Assembly: GCA_022410635.1 (NCBI GenBank)
Contig: JAJVDF010000123.1
Location: 1,607,505 to 1,671,504, forward strand
Length of the DNA stretch: 64,000 bases
DNA from: Tretioscincus oriximinensis
Taxonomy: Eukaryota; Chordata; Lepidosauria; Squamata; Gymnophthalmidae
Direction of reading: 5' to 3'
Shown here: positions 63,110 to 64,000 of the stretch, one piece after another
Layout of the letters: every line of letters begins with the position of its first letter
How positions within the stretch are numbered: position 1 is the first letter of the stretch
Notes under the pieces: generated by a model
What the model was told of the DNA's origin: nothing
Database searches by the model: none
Seen by the model: the letters and a program-made list of their open reading frames with translations, nothing else
Program-made: the position numbers and the translations under genes

Positions 63110-64000
63110 CCTGTAATCCAGAATGGATACGGTAGGTTATTTCCTCTGCAGATATTTTGCTATTTGACTAGGTAACACGTTTAATACAAAGGGACTCTTC
63201 AGGTTAACAGGAGACTATAGAATCCTGTCCACGGCACCTTGTATGTGAATGAACTGTCCATGTTTTCCATTGCACATATACTTTGCTAGTTACTCTGCCC
63301 CACCTTCTTTTAATTCACGAGTCTATATTTTAATATACCTTGTAATACATCCTAAAAAATCTACTAAAATAAACACTGCATTGGAAATACAGCCAATGCA
63401 GTGTATCCTCTTGAAAGTGTACTTACCCTAGAGAACCACCTTTTAAGCATTCCATTCTCTAGTCCAGTTTTCTGGCAGATGCTTGATTTTCAAAGGAACA
63501 GTTTAATATTCTACTGCCAGCACAATCAGTGTTAAGCTTTTATGTCAGCAAATGCAATACAAAGGCTAATAATACCTGACCTGAAATGACCAAGTGCAAC
63601 TGACACAACTGCCCTGGAGACTGGCAGGAATAGTATTCTGTTTCCAGAAAACCAGCTACGATACTAGTCAGCTTCCTACGATAACTGTAGTCAAAGGAGA
63701 ATTCAAGTGAAGGAAAGTATCAGTGCACTACAAATGTTGTTAAGTCTTTTGCATCTTATATGCGTGTCCCCTTCAGTTAAGTCCTTGAAGCTAAACTCTT
63801 ATCTATCCGTTTAGTCAGTGCCATTTTCAAGGTAAATTCGGGCTGTTTTGCTCTTCAATAGAAACTGCTGAGGATGGAAACTAAAGTATTCTGATATCAG
63901 TAAGGTTTTTTTTAAAAAAGATTGCAAAGGGCAAAAGATTTATACGATCTGAAGAGAAACCAGAGTATCCGAGATTCTCACTTATCCAAAGGATTGAGTA

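Larger units (their letters stand above)
59136..64000. other. Region downstream of GDAP1L1
   Basis: No exon of FITM2 or any other recognised gene. Holds foldback copy 5, a family-B SINE and a GC-rich hAT-like MITE. The stretches 59.1-60.0, 60.3-62.6 and 63.1-64.0 kb show nothing I can name. Confidence 0.75.

Noticed and set aside
62772..63116. Proline/alanine/glycine-rich frames
   Set aside because: They run through a GC-rich MITE with many Ns and cross its target duplications.
59136..64000. FITM2, expected next by human gene order
   Set aside because: No matching coding sequence on either strand; it would lie beyond the window.

Overview
The window is vertebrate nuclear DNA, most likely from a squamate reptile (a lizard or close relative). 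The reasons are multi-exon genes with canonical GT-AG introns, an AT-rich background, and a typical squamate repeat load. That load comprises tRNA-headed SINEs, two SINEs with an RTE/BovB-type tail (Sauria-SINE-like), L2/CR1, L1 and RTE/BovB LINE fragments, and many short hAT-like foldback elements with 8-bp target duplications. Isolated single Ns are scattered throughout, so local base calls are imperfect.

Two protein-coding genes are present, both on the + strand. OSER1 (oxidative stress-responsive serine-rich protein 1) has three coding exons at 433-509, 2010-2114 and 2728-3433, which join in frame into a 295-residue protein. GDAP1L1 (ganglioside-induced differentiation-associated protein 1-like 1, a GST-fold protein) has six coding exons at 15504-15683, 35527-35719, 40277-40450, 49870-49967, 52673-52787 and 57185-57528. 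These join into 367 residues with every splice site canonical and no frame break. The pair lies in the conserved block that in human is at 20q13.12 (OSER1, GDAP1L1, FITM2, R3HDML, HNF4A). From memory, the human pair is divergent rather than co-directional, so the orientation here deserves a check.

Layout: 1-3.6 kb OSER1; 3.6-15.2 kb intergenic, with LINE/SINE fragments, foldback elements and two long pyrimidine tracts; 15.2-57.5 kb GDAP1L1, whose first intron is 19.8 kb and repeat-rich; 57.5-59.1 kb probable GDAP1L1 3' UTR; 59.1-64 kb downstream DNA with two more DNA-transposon-like elements. I found no other gene, RNA gene, CRISPR array or prokaryotic feature.

Functionally, OSER1 is a peroxide/FOXO-responsive gene and GDAP1L1 a glutathione-state-responsive relative of the mitochondrial CMT protein GDAP1, so two redox-linked genes are neighbours. 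The most distinctive non-genic signal is a five-copy family of nearly complete palindromes (about 185-215 bp, TAGGCTGACC ends, 8-bp target duplications). Other notable structures are an L1 insertion that splits a short hairpin, and several perfect or near-perfect inverted repeats.
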